Shown here in pieces: positions 1 to 7,687 of a DNA stretch of 9,199 nucleotides. Source of the DNA: Thermotogaceae bacterium (lineage in GTDB: Bacteria > Thermotogota > Thermotogae > Thermotogales > Thermotogaceae); assembly GCA_027038385.1 (NCBI GenBank), contig JALVXE010000136.1, positions 1 to 9,199 on the forward strand. The letters run 5' to 3'. The notes under the pieces are model-generated. The model was not told where the DNA came from. It saw nothing but the letters and a program-made list of their open reading frames with translations, and searched no databases. Both the position numbers and the translations under genes were made by a program. Numbering within the stretch: the stretch's first letter is position 1; every line of letters starts with the position of its first letter.

Positions 1-966
1 CTTGGTGCCAATGCAATTCTTGCGGTGTCGATGGCTGTCGCGAGAGCCGCCGCGAATTACCTGGACATTCCTCTTTACAGATATCTTGGAGGAACGAGTG
101 CGAGAGTTCTTCCTGTTCCCTTCATGAACGTCATAAACGGTGGAAAACACGCGGATAACAACTTGGACATTCAAGAGTTCATGATAGTCCCGGCTGGGGC
201 ACCGTCTTTCAGGGAAGCTCTGAGATATGGAGCGGAGATTTTCCACACGTTGAAAAAGATACTCCACGAGAGGGGATTCGTAACGTCCGTAGGAGATGAA
301 GGAGGATTCGCTCCAAACCTTGAGAGCAACGAAGATGCCATAAAGATACTGGTGGAAGCTATAGAGAAAGCTGGTTATGAACCGGGAAAGGACGTTTTCG
401 TGGCTTTTGACAGTGCGGCTTCTTCCTTCTACAAGGATGGAAAGTACGATGTTGATGGGAAAATGATGAACGCCGATGAGCTCATAGATTACTACAAGGA
501 TCTGATAGAGAAGTACCCGATAATATCCGTTGAGGATCCATTCGACGAGGAGGACTGGGATGCTTTTGTGAAGTTCCACAAGGTCGTTGGAGACAAGGTT
601 CAGATAATCGGAGATGATATATTCGTCACGAACATAGAAAGGATAGCCAAAGGTGTCGAACTGAACGCGACTAACTCCGTCCTGATAAAACTCAACCAGA
701 TTGGAAGCGTTACGGAAACCCTTGGGGCCATAGAGTTCTCCAAGAAGAATCACATGACTTGTGTGATATCTCACAGATCTGGTGAAACGGAAGATACGTT
801 CATAGCGGACTTGGCCGTTGCGGCTAACACCGGAATGATAAAGACAGGCTCTCTCTCGAGAAGTGAGAGGATAGCGAAGTACAACAGACTTCTCAGAATA
901 GAAGAGGAGCTTGGAGATAGCGCCGTTTACCCAGGGCTTGAAGCTTTCTATTCCATGAAGAAGTGA
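1..966 (+). CDS. eno: Enolase (phosphopyruvate hydratase), 5' end cut off by window edge
   Basis: Enolase converts 2-phosphoglycerate to phosphoenolpyruvate in cytoplasmic glycolysis. The frame is open from base 1 and gives 321 residues; the family is about 430, so roughly the first 105-110 residues are missing. The fragment starts in the conserved LGANAIL stretch. Visible hallmarks, in fragment numbering, are GGKHADNN with the active-site His50, QEF with Glu59, VGDEGGFAPN with Glu100, metal ligands Asp137, Glu178 (in VEDP) and Asp205 (in GDD), Lys230 in LIKLNQIG, the signature SHRSGETED at 257-265, and Lys281 in IKTGSLSR. All catalytic and magnesium-binding positions in this part are intact. 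A small oddity is ASSF at 140-143 where ASEF is common. The stop is followed after 85 nt by ompA, and no intrinsic terminator is visible between them, so some read-through is possible. The identification is secure. Confidence 0.98.
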   Translation, partial: LGANAILAVSMAVARAAANYLDIPLYRYLGGTSARVLPVPFMNVINGGKHADNNLDIQEFMIVPAGAPSFREALRYGAEIFHTLKKILHERGFVTSVGDEGGFAPNLESNEDAIKILVEAIEKAGYEPGKDVFVAFDSAASSFYKDGKYDVDGKMMNADELIDYYKDLIEKYPIISVEDPFDEEDWDAFVKFHKVVGDKVQIIGDDIFVTNIERIAKGVELNATNSVLIKLNQIGSVTETLGAIEFSKKNHMTCVISHRSGETEDTFIADLAVAANTGMIKTGSLSRSERIAKYNRLLRIEEELGDSAVYPGLEAFYSMKK

Positions 967-981
967 TAATGCTCGAAAAAC

Positions 982-1011
982 TTGCGAATGAAAGAATTCG
1001 GATGATATAAT
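982..1011 (+). promoter_or_regulatory. Probable sigma-A promoter of ompA
   Basis: A perfect -10 hexamer TATAAT lies at 1006-1011. A -35-like TTGCGA (4 of 6 to TTGACA) lies at 982-987, with an 18-bp spacer. Transcription would start near 1018, giving a leader of about 30 nt before the chosen ATG at 1052. This is inferred from the sequence pattern only, but the position between eno and a highly expressed sheath gene fits. Confidence 0.7.
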
Positions 1012-1039
1012 CCAGCTTGGTGAAAACTCCATGAAGGGG

Positions 1040-1045
1040 GGAGGT
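1040..1045 (+). promoter_or_regulatory. Shine-Dalgarno site that sets the ompA start
   Basis: GGAGGT lies 6 nt before ATG 1052. It sits inside the longer in-frame reading frame that could begin at ATG 1031, and it directly abuts ATG 1046. Spacing therefore favours 1052, which also gives a clean lysine-rich signal peptide start (MKKVVV). Confidence 0.85.
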
Positions 1046-1051
1046 ATGAAT

Positions 1052-2302
1052 ATGAAGAAGGTAGTGGTGATGCTCTTAGCGGTTTTGGTAGTGGCAGCGT
1101 TTGCGGTTCAGTTGAAAGACGTACCGAAGAATCACTGGGCGTATCCGTACGTAGAAAAACTCGCAAAAGTGGGCATAGTCACAGGATATCCAGATGGAAC
1201 TTTCAGAGGTAAGAAGCTCGTTTCAAGGTATGAACTCGCGGTTCTTGGGGGAAGGCTTTACGATTACCTAATGTCCCAGATAAAACCAGTCAAAGATGAT
1301 GTGGCCAAGCTCAAGAACGACCTTTCCAGCATGAAAATGCTCGTTTCTGGTGTGACTTCGTCTCTCACCGAGGAGCTCGCGAACACGAGGAAAACGGTGA
1401 ATAGCCTTCAGAGCAAGGTTGGATCTTTTGATGACTCCATATCCTACTTCTACGACCAGCTTGACTCCATAAACAACCAACTTGATACGATCAGAGACGC
1501 ATTCCTTGCTCTCAAGAGTGATCTCGAATCAAGCGCCGCTTCTAAGAAGGATCTCGAAGCTTTAAAAGCCAAGGTTTCTGCAAATTCAAAAGCGATAAAC
1601 GATTTCAACGGAAAGTTCACATCAATAAAAGGCCAGATAAGCACACTCGCAGATTCCATAATGTCTCTCACCACGGAAGTTGGAAACACTTCGAAGAAGG
1701 TATCGAACCTCGATAAAGCCCTTAAGTATCAAGTAGACATGCTCTCGAAGAAATTTTCCCTTCTTAGCAGCGAGATTGGCACCACTTCTTCTGATCTAAA
1801 CTCGTTCAAGGATTCGATGATCAACATGTCTATGGCTCTCAGTAATAGAATAGGTAATGTTGAGAAAAAGCTCAACGGATATGACAAAGATATACTCATG
1901 CTTAAGAAGAGAACTTCGAAGTTGATAGAAAGGCTTTCGCTCGTCGAGTTCAACTCCTCGAAGAATTCCAAAGCTATTCCAGCTCTTCAGTCAGATGTGA
2001 GCAGCTTGAAAAATAAAGTTGAAAAGCTTGAGGAATACAAGCTCGAGACCATAAGCAACATCGCCTTGATGAAACAGAACCTCAGCTCTTTGAGAAAGGG
2101 ATATGCGAAGCTCTACCAGAACATAAGATCTATCAACAAAAGCTTGGAAAATGTGGATAAGAATTCAAAGGATATAAGCGATCTCTCTAAGAAGGTTGAA
2201 GGGAATTCCAAGAAGATCGAGAGTGTGAACACGCTTTCAATACTCGCGCTCGTATTGGGAGCAGCTGGGTTGGCCGTTGGGATTTATGCAGCTGTTAAGT
2301 GA
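1052..2302 (+). CDS. ompA: Outer membrane protein alpha (toga anchor/spacer rod, SLH domain plus coiled coil)
   Basis: This matches Omp-alpha (OmpA1) of Thermotoga, the rod-shaped protein that spans the periplasm and links the toga to the cell body. From ATG 1052 it has 416 residues. A signal peptide covers about residues 1-18 (MKK, hydrophobic core, then AFA before the likely cleavage). A single SLH domain follows at about 20-72, with the marks VPKNHWAYPYVEKLAKVGI and TGYPDGTFRG. Residues about 75-392 are rich in Lys, Ser, Leu, Asn and Asp with heptad-like spacing, as expected of a long coiled coil. There is no cysteine and only one tryptophan (Trp29). A hydrophobic helix at about 394-415 forms the C-terminal membrane anchor. 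The motif NSKxI recurs at residues 178, 305, 371 and 385. The start was chosen from the GGAGGT spacing; ATG 1031 would add seven residues and place the ribosome site inside the gene. The porin gene ompB follows 68 nt downstream. Function is inferred from domain order and neighbour. Confidence 0.93.
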   Translation: MKKVVVMLLAVLVVAAFAVQLKDVPKNHWAYPYVEKLAKVGIVTGYPDGTFRGKKLVSRYELAVLGGRLYDYLMSQIKPVKDDVAKLKNDLSSMKMLVSGVTSSLTEELANTRKTVNSLQSKVGSFDDSISYFYDQLDSINNQLDTIRDAFLALKSDLESSAASKKDLEALKAKVSANSKAINDFNGKFTSIKGQISTLADSIMSLTTEVGNTSKKVSNLDKALKYQVDMLSKKFSLLSSEIGTTSSDLNSFKDSMINMSMALSNRIGNVEKKLNGYDKDILMLKKRTSKLIERLSLVEFNSSKNSKAIPALQSDVSSLKNKVEKLEEYKLETISNIALMKQNLSSLRKGYAKLYQNIRSINKSLENVDKNSKDISDLSKKVEGNSKKIESVNTLSILALVLGAAGLAVGIYAAVK

Positions 2303-2309
2303 TCTCCTC

Positions 2310-2337
2310 TTGAAAAGAAGTGGTTTTGGAGTATAAT
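2310..2337 (+). promoter_or_regulatory. Probable sigma-A promoter of ompB
   Basis: TTGAAA at 2310-2315 (5 of 6 to the -35 consensus) and a perfect TATAAT at 2332-2337 are separated by 16 bp. Transcription would start near 2344, about 27 nt before the ompB ATG. The promoter lies in the short ompA-ompB gap, so the porin can be made independently of ompA. No terminator is visible in the gap, so a joint transcript is also possible. Confidence 0.72.
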
Positions 2338-2356
2338 TCTTAAAATCTTCTAAGTG

Positions 2357-2362
2357 GGAGGT
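2357..2362 (+). promoter_or_regulatory. Shine-Dalgarno site of ompB
   Basis: GGAGGT lies 8 nt before ATG 2371. An in-frame TTG at 2362 overlaps the site itself and cannot be the start, so ATG 2371 is chosen. Confidence 0.82.
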
Positions 2363-2370
2363 TGAGAGGC

Positions 2371-3495
2371 ATGCGTAAACTGTTGGTGGGTGTTCTTATC
2401 GCTGTCTTTGGAATTTTTGCTCTTGCAGGTACTGCAAACGCCACGGCTTCGTGGACAGGAAAGTACACAGTAACGGCCAAAGTGACTTCCGCGGGAATAG
2501 ATGTCTTTGGAGCTTTCGATACGACGGTCACGTCCCTTTCCTGGGGGCCAACGGGTAGCACAGAAAAGGCCAGCAACGTTACTCTTGCACTTTCCTGGTC
2601 GTTCGCTGGAGGAAAGATCAATCTTTCAAGTGCTGAATTCAACGGGAATCTGCTATATCTCAAGTATGTGACTTCTGCATACGACTTCACGAGTGCTATA
2701 TTCGATCCAAACGCTGGGAGAGATATTGCTTTCAGTGGAGATTACCTCGAGATGAAGCTTCAGAAGCTATCAAACCTTGAGCTCGTCTACATAGATCAGG
2801 TCAATGATGAAACTTCTGCTACGAGCACGTTCTTTGACGATGGCGTTGCGGCTCTCTTCAATCAGAATCTCGGGATTGGAAGTCTTTCCGCTGGAGCCGC
2901 TTATTACATGAAATCTGGTGCTGGATACGCTGCTGCTTTTGCAGACTTCACGGGATCTGGCGCGCTTGAGAATTTTGCTCTTTCCTTTGCTTACAAACAG
3001 GAGACGAGCAATTGGGCCCTTGATGCAAACTATTCCAAGACCTTCGGTATCGTAACAGTTAAGCCGGAATTCGCCTACGATGACGGAAGCAACTGGTTCG
3101 GTCAATTTGCCAAAGCTGATATAACGGTTTCTCCGACGTTTGGAAATGTTTCCGTCACCCTTGAGACCGTTCCGGAATACGATCTCGCTGCGAAAGCGTT
3201 CTCCGCCTCTTTGAAAGCTCAGCTTGGTCTTACTATTGGCATGGCCAACGTGACAACGAAGTTCAACATGGCTGATGTCGTGAGCGCCCCGAACACCTGG
3301 AACGCCTGTGTGAAGGCTTCTGTAACACCAACCAACGCTCTCAGCATATCTGCAACCTTCAAGACTGATAACACGATGGCATACACATGGAATGTTTCCG
3401 CTTCTTACACAGTTGAGAGTGGGCTCACCGCTGGAGCTTATTACGATTCTTCAAACAACTGGAACGCCACTCTCAGCTACAGTGCGAGCTTCTGA
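2371..3495 (+). CDS. ompB: OmpB-like toga porin (beta-barrel outer membrane protein)
   Basis: This 374-residue protein is probably the Thermotogae toga porin OmpB (Omp-beta), which forms the channel layer of the outer sheath. A signal peptide spans residues 1-24 (MRKLLVG, hydrophobic core, then TANA before the likely cleavage). The mature part is rich in Ala, Ser, Thr, Gly and aromatic residues, with many alternating polar/hydrophobic stretches typical of amphipathic beta strands. It ends in ATLSYSASF with a terminal phenylalanine, the usual C-terminal signal of barrel proteins. There is one cysteine (Cys313). Asn-Trp turns recur (SNW at 213 and 240, NNW at 362), probably at strand ends or loops near the aromatic girdle. 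The gene lies directly behind ompA, the syntenic place where ompB is known across most Thermotogales. The porin class rests on what is seen; the specific OmpB name rests mainly on position and could be an isofunctional replacement, since ompB orthologues are poorly conserved. Confidence 0.82.
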   Translation: MRKLLVGVLIAVFGIFALAGTANATASWTGKYTVTAKVTSAGIDVFGAFDTTVTSLSWGPTGSTEKASNVTLALSWSFAGGKINLSSAEFNGNLLYLKYVTSAYDFTSAIFDPNAGRDIAFSGDYLEMKLQKLSNLELVYIDQVNDETSATSTFFDDGVAALFNQNLGIGSLSAGAAYYMKSGAGYAAAFADFTGSGALENFALSFAYKQETSNWALDANYSKTFGIVTVKPEFAYDDGSNWFGQFAKADITVSPTFGNVSVTLETVPEYDLAAKAFSASLKAQLGLTIGMANVTTKFNMADVVSAPNTWNACVKASVTPTNALSISATFKTDNTMAYTWNVSASYTVESGLTAGAYYDSSNNWNATLSYSASF

Positions 3496-3510
3496 TCCAG
3501 CTTGAAGTGA

Positions 3511-3541
3511 AAAAGCCCCCTCACGCGAGGGGGCTTTTTTT
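3511..3541. terminator. Strong intrinsic terminator, probably bidirectional (ompB and fliI)
   Basis: The arm GCCCCCTC at 3515-3522 pairs perfectly with GAGGGGGC at 3527-3534 around a 4-nt ACGC loop. Flanking A (3511-3514) and T bases can extend the stem by four pairs. A run of seven T at 3535-3541 serves the plus strand, and five A at 3510-3514 give a T run on the minus strand. It begins 15 nt after the ompB stop. The fliI stop codon (3540-3542, minus) lies inside its T tract. Confidence 0.95.
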
Positions 3542-4853
3542 AGATCACCTTCGATGCCATCTCCAGCAGACGAGAGACAGTTTTCTCAAACGGCGCTTTC
3601 TCAAATATCCCCTGACGCAAAAACGAGTTTATCTCATTGATCATCTCTATGGCGGTGTCTATTTTTGGGTTTGATCCTTTTCTGTAAGCTCCAACATCTA
3701 TCAAGTCCTTCGCATTCCTGTACGTGGCCATGAGGTCTCGCAATTTTGCTGCAGCCCTCTGATGCTCTTCGCTCACTACTTCTTTCATCAATCTGCTTAT
3801 GCTCATAAGGACATCAACGGGCGGGTAGTGGTTCGATTCAGCCAAGCTTCTTGAAAGGATTATGTGACCATCGACTATGGACCTAACGGTATCTGATATC
3901 GGATCGTTGAAATCGTCCGCCTCGACGAGGACTGTGTATATCGCGGTGATGCTTCCCTTATCGGAATTTCCTGCTCTCTCCAATATTTTCGGAAGTCCGG
4001 CGAAAACACTCGGTGTGTATCCACGTGTCGTTGGGGGTTCTCCAACAGAGAGGCCAATTTCCCTCTGAGCCATCGCCCACCTAGTTAATGAATCGACCAT
4101 GAGCATCACATCGTGTCCCATATCTCGAAAGTACTCCGCTATCGCCGTCGCCGTTAAGAGCGATTTCACCCTGACAAGAGCGGGCTGATCCGATGTGGAT
4201 ACCACAACGACGGACCTTTTCAATCCCTTTTCCCCAAGATCTCTTTCTATGAATTCCCTGACTTCTCTCCCGCGTTCTCCTATGAGTGCTATGACGTTTA
4301 TATCAGCGTACGTATTTCTAGCTATCATCCCAAGAAGAGTGCTTTTCCCAACGCCGCTTCCCGCGAATATCCCTATTCTCTGTCCTTTTCCAAGCGTTAT
4401 GAATCCATCTATCGATCTGACTCCGACCGGAAGAGGCTCTGTTATCCTTTTCCTCTTGAGGGGATGTGGGGATTCGTTGGATATCGGGTATCTTTCGTCG
4501 GGTATGAACGGCTTTCCATCGATCGGCCTTCCAAGACCATCGAGAACCCTTCCCGTTAATTTCTTTGAAACCCCAACATCTAAGATCCTTCCCGTTCCTA
4601 CGACTTCACAACCCGGCTTTAGACCTGTCGCATCCTCAAGAGGCATCAAAAGAACGTTTTCATCTTGAAACCCCACAACTTCCGCAAGGATCCTCTTCTT
4701 TTCTGTGAATATCTTGCAAAGCTCTCCAAGAGATGCGTCTGGCCCCGCCGATTCTATCGTCAAACCGACGACTCTCTTAACCCTTCCGTTCGGCCTGTCA
4801 AGGTCGAGATCTTCTATCCTTTTTTCCAAAACCTTGAATATATCCTCTCTCAT
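3540..4853 (-). CDS. fliI: Flagellum-specific ATPase FliI (type III export ATPase)
   Basis: FliI is the cytoplasmic hexameric ATPase of the flagellar type III export apparatus, related to the F1-ATPase beta subunit. It works with FliH and FliJ to feed axial proteins into the export gate. The protein has 437 residues, normal for the family. Seen in order: a short N-terminal segment and beta-barrel domain (about 1-110), the Walker A motif GSGVGKS at 165-171 with Lys170, GERGREVREF with catalytic Glu193, Walker B ending at Asp254 (LMVDSLTRWAMAQRE), the FliI-typical PTTRGYTPSVFAGLPKILERAG region at 274-295, and SISRLM with a probable arginine finger at Arg354. All active-site residues are present. 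The ATG overlaps the upstream phosphatase stop as ATGA and no good ribosome site precedes it, so translational coupling is likely. No other flagellar gene is in view. It is last in the operon and ends inside the terminator. Confidence 0.97.
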   Translation of the reverse strand: MREDIFKVLEKRIEDLDLDRPNGRVKRVVGLTIESAGPDASLGELCKIFTEKKRILAEVVGFQDENVLLMPLEDATGLKPGCEVVGTGRILDVGVSKKLTGRVLDGLGRPIDGKPFIPDERYPISNESPHPLKRKRITEPLPVGVRSIDGFITLGKGQRIGIFAGSGVGKSTLLGMIARNTYADINVIALIGERGREVREFIERDLGEKGLKRSVVVVSTSDQPALVRVKSLLTATAIAEYFRDMGHDVMLMVDSLTRWAMAQREIGLSVGEPPTTRGYTPSVFAGLPKILERAGNSDKGSITAIYTVLVEADDFNDPISDTVRSIVDGHIILSRSLAESNHYPPVDVLMSISRLMKEVVSEEHQRAAAKLRDLMATYRNAKDLIDVGAYRKGSNPKIDTAIEMINEINSFLRQGIFEKAPFEKTVSRLLEMASKVI

Positions 4854-5611
4854 TTCACGTTTCTCACTACTTTCAGGAGGTCTTCAAACACAGATGGCTT
4901 TCCAGCGACAACCTCTCCAAGCTCAAGGTTGAATCCGTCTCTCGATATGGAGCTCACGACAGCTCCGGCCTCAGTGGCTATCAGGTATCCGGCCGCCAGA
5001 TCCCAAGGACCGAGTCCTATTTCAAAGTATCCATCTATCCTTCCGGCAGCCAAGTACGAAAGTTCTGCCGCGCAGCTCCCCAAGATTCTTATCTCCCTGA
5101 CCTTTTCGTTTACAACCTCTATCGCTTTGTAAGTCCAAAGAGTGCCATCGTGGTCGTACGGCCAGCCGGTGACTATGAGGCTTTTCTCGAATTCTTTATC
5201 ACCGCTTTCCAGTTTCTCTCCGTTCAAATAGCTCCCTTCTCCTTTCACAGAGTGAAACATCTCATCTGTTTCTGGGAGGTAGACGACTCCCTCTACTACC
5301 TCTCCATCTACCATTCTAGCTATCGATACCGAATAAAATGGAAGGCCGCTTACGTAGTTCAGGGATCCGTCAAGCGGATCCACTAAGAATATCTTCCCAT
5401 TTCTAAGATCTTTTTTGGAATAGCTCTCTTCCCCGACAACTTCGTATCCTGGATAGTTTTCTCTGAGAAGCTTTTCTATCAACTTCTGAGATTCGTAATC
5501 CGCTTCGCTCACAAGATCAGAAGATGAGGATTTCTCCTCGACCTTTTTGAGTTTTCCTTTAAATCCCAGAAGAAGCTCTCCCGATCTTTTTGCTACCTCC
5601 TCAAGATTCAT
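4850..5611 (-). CDS. suhB: Inositol monophosphatase family protein (probable IMPase/FBPase)
   Basis: This is a magnesium-dependent, lithium-sensitive type phosphatase of the inositol monophosphatase superfamily, 253 residues, the usual length. The metal site is complete: Glu61-Glu62 in GEES, the signature DPLDGS at 78-83 with Asp78 and Asp81, and WDLAAG at 203-208 with Asp204, followed by the usual EAGA. Thermophilic members, including one characterised in T. maritima, hydrolyse inositol-1-phosphate and often fructose-1,6-bisphosphate, tying them to inositol-based compatible solutes or gluconeogenesis. Which substrate applies here cannot be read from sequence. The ATG overlaps the infB stop by 11 nt and is preceded by GGAGGA (5620-5625, minus) with 8-nt spacing, so it has its own good ribosome site. 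Its stop overlaps the fliI start. The symbol is the family name; SuhB regulatory function is not implied. Confidence 0.93.
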   Translation of the reverse strand: MNLEEVAKRSGELLLGFKGKLKKVEEKSSSSDLVSEADYESQKLIEKLLRENYPGYEVVGEESYSKKDLRNGKIFLVDPLDGSLNYVSGLPFYSVSIARMVDGEVVEGVVYLPETDEMFHSVKGEGSYLNGEKLESGDKEFEKSLIVTGWPYDHDGTLWTYKAIEVVNEKVREIRILGSCAAELSYLAAGRIDGYFEIGLGPWDLAAGYLIATEAGAVVSSISRDGFNLELGEVVAGKPSVFEDLLKVVRNVK

Positions 5612-7682
5612 TTCCTTTTTCCTCCGAAACGAACGTGAGTTTTTTCGGAACTTTCTTTATTATGTAAAAGTCAAGCTCGTCACCTTCTTTTATATCGTCA
5701 AAGCCTTCGAGTTTTATCCCACACTCCTGAGGGGCTTCCATCCTGCTCACGTCTTCTTTGTAGTGCTTTAAAGATTCTATCTTTCCCTCAAAGATCATTT
5801 TCCCTTCTCTGTACAGCCTGACAAAGCCTCTTTTTTCCACAAACCCTTCAGTGAGCTGCACCCCTGCAACCTTTCCAACCTTTCCGATCTTGAACACTTT
5901 CTTTATCTCACCCTTTCCCGTGTACTCCTCCACTTCTTCGGGTTCCAACATTCCCTCAAGGGCTTTCTTTAGGTCTTCAATGAGTTTGTATATGACCGAG
6001 TAAAGCTTGAGCTGAACTCCCTCTATTTCAGCCTGTTTCCTCGCTTTTGAATCCGCTTTCACCCTGAATCCCAGTATGACCGCGTCCGTTGCTGCAGCCA
6101 GCATGACGTCAGACGCCGTGACCGCTCCAACACCAGCGTGGACTATGTTCACATCTATTTCCTTGGCTTTGAGCTTTCCGATCGCGTTTCTCAAAGCAGC
6201 CACAGATCCCTGTGTATCAGCCTTTATCACGAGATTCAGCACTTTGTTCTCTTTCTCTTCAAGTGCTTTGAACAGATCCTCGAGTCTTATGTGTCTAACC
6301 TTCGATAACTTTTGAGCTCTGAGCTTTTCCTTCTGACTTTTTGCAAGCTTTTCCGCGACTTCTCTGCTCTCAACAACGTAAAGCATGGAGTGGGGATCCG
6401 GAACTTCTTCAAACCCCAAGACCATCACGGGTCTTGATGGTTCGGCCTCTTTTATCCTCTTTCCCTTGTCGTCTATCATCGCTCTTACTCTTCCAAAAGT
6501 GTGACCCGCTACCACATAATCACCAACTTTCAGAACGCCATCTCTGACGATTACGTTCGCCGTTGGACCGAGGTTTTTATCGAGCTTTGATTCTATTATC
6601 ACCGCTCTTGCGGGCGGTTTTGGATAGCACTTTATCTCCTGCATCTCCGCGACTAAGAGGACCATCTCCAAAAGTTCATCAACACCTGTTCCCTTTTTCG
6701 CGGATATAGGTACCATTATCGTATCTCCACCCCAGTCTTCCGGTACCAATCCAAGCTTGCTCGCAAGATCCTGCTTTGTTTTCTCGACGTTAGCGTTCGG
6801 TTTGTCTATCTTGTTTATGGCAACGACAACAGGAACTCCAGCAGACTTTGCATGGTCGTAAGCCTCAACCGTCTGAGGCATGACGCTGTCATCTGCCGCC
6901 ACGACCAATATGACGATATCGGTTGCCTGAGCACCTCTCGCCCTCATCTCCGTGAAAACCTCGTGTCCCGGCGTATCTATGAACGTGATCTTCTTTCCAT
7001 TCACCTCTACTTGATATGCACCTATCGATTGAGTGATCCCTCCCTCCTCTTTCTCCGCAACCCTCGTATTCCTTATGTAGTCGAGAAGAGTCGTTTTCCC
7101 ATGGTCAACGTGTCCCATGACCGTGACTATTGGAGGCCTTGGAATCAGCTCATCCTTTTTTTCCTCATAGATCTTCTTCCAATACTCCTCGATTTTCTTG
7201 AGCTCGTCGTCTTGTTCCTCCTGAGATTCTCTTCCCCTTATTTCTATCTTCAGATCGTAGAGTTCCCCGATCATGGCGAGCATGGCGTTTTCAAGCTTCT
7301 GGCCAGGTTTGAGGGGGACTCCCTTCTTGACAAACATGTCTTGTATTATCTGAGTCTGACTCTTTCCTATCTTCTTCGCGAAGTTGTCCAGTCTCAAATC
7401 GTCATCATTCTCTATTATCACCAGATTTCTCTTTTTCTCTTTCAAATCTTCTATCTCTTCCATCTCTTTTTCTTCTTTTCTCCTTCCGACCTTTGTTTTA
7501 ACAGGTCTCTTCTCTTCCTTCTCAACCTGATCGAAGAGCTCTAAGATTATCCCAACTGTTTCCTCATCTATGAAACTCATATGACTCTTGACTTTTATAC
7601 CCAGGTCTTCCAGCTCTTGAAGGAGCTCACGCGAAGTCATTCCAAGCTCTCTTGCAAGCTCGTAAACTCTGACTCTTCCCAC
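5601..7682 (-). CDS. infB: Translation initiation factor IF-2
   Basis: IF-2 is the GTPase that brings formyl-Met initiator tRNA to the 30S ribosome and promotes 50S joining. From GTG 7682 it has 693 residues, a short form that lacks the long N-terminal extension of enterobacterial IF-2. Two IF2_N-type modules are seen: one at about 1-45 (RVYELARELG, LLQELEDLGIKVKSH) and one at about 85-145. A short Lys/Glu-rich linker joins them. The G domain carries G1 GHVDHGKT (190-197), G2 GGITQ (214-218), G3 DTPGH (236-240), G4 NKID (290-293) and G5 SAK (327-329), all intact. Domain II, domain III (IKADTQGSVAAL, HAGVGAVTASDV) and the C-terminal tRNA-binding domain (ECGIKLEGFDDIKEGD) follow. A TTG at 7700 would add six residues but would place the strong AAGGGGGTGAG ribosome site inside the gene, and MGRVRVYELAR is the expected N terminus. 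The start lies 14 nt after the upstream stop. Confidence 0.98.
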   Translation of the reverse strand: MGRVRVYELARELGMTSRELLQELEDLGIKVKSHMSFIDEETVGIILELFDQVEKEEKRPVKTKVGRRKEEKEMEEIEDLKEKKRNLVIIENDDDLRLDNFAKKIGKSQTQIIQDMFVKKGVPLKPGQKLENAMLAMIGELYDLKIEIRGRESQEEQDDELKKIEEYWKKIYEEKKDELIPRPPIVTVMGHVDHGKTTLLDYIRNTRVAEKEEGGITQSIGAYQVEVNGKKITFIDTPGHEVFTEMRARGAQATDIVILVVAADDSVMPQTVEAYDHAKSAGVPVVVAINKIDKPNANVEKTKQDLASKLGLVPEDWGGDTIMVPISAKKGTGVDELLEMVLLVAEMQEIKCYPKPPARAVIIESKLDKNLGPTANVIVRDGVLKVGDYVVAGHTFGRVRAMIDDKGKRIKEAEPSRPVMVLGFEEVPDPHSMLYVVESREVAEKLAKSQKEKLRAQKLSKVRHIRLEDLFKALEEKENKVLNLVIKADTQGSVAALRNAIGKLKAKEIDVNIVHAGVGAVTASDVMLAAATDAVILGFRVKADSKARKQAEIEGVQLKLYSVIYKLIEDLKKALEGMLEPEEVEEYTGKGEIKKVFKIGKVGKVAGVQLTEGFVEKRGFVRLYREGKMIFEGKIESLKHYKEDVSRMEAPQECGIKLEGFDDIKEGDELDFYIIKKVPKKLTFVSEEKGNES

Positions 7683-7687
7683 AGCTC

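Noticed and set aside
967..1051. A terminator after enolase
   Set aside because: The only inverted repeat is a 4-bp GGAT/ATCC overlapping the ompA -10 box, with no following T run.
1268..1971. Minus-strand open frames inside ompA
   Set aside because: They are antisense to the repetitive coiled-coil region, whose biased codons remove stops on the other strand; no start signals or recognisable domains.
2303..2356. A hairpin between ompA and ompB (AGAAG at 2316-2320 with CTTCT at 2347-2351)
   Set aside because: A five-pair AT-rich stem with a long loop and no T tract is not a credible terminator, and it spans the ompB promoter.
4195..5132. Plus-strand open frames of up to 157 residues opposite fliI and the phosphatase
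   Set aside because: They lie wholly antisense to two clearly conserved genes, have Ser/Pro/Leu-rich low-complexity translations and no ribosome sites or family motifs.
6852..7544. A 230-residue plus-strand open frame opposite infB
   Set aside because: Its Leu/Phe/Tyr-rich translation mirrors the Lys/Glu-rich IF-2 sequence on the other strand; IF-2 carries all five G motifs there.
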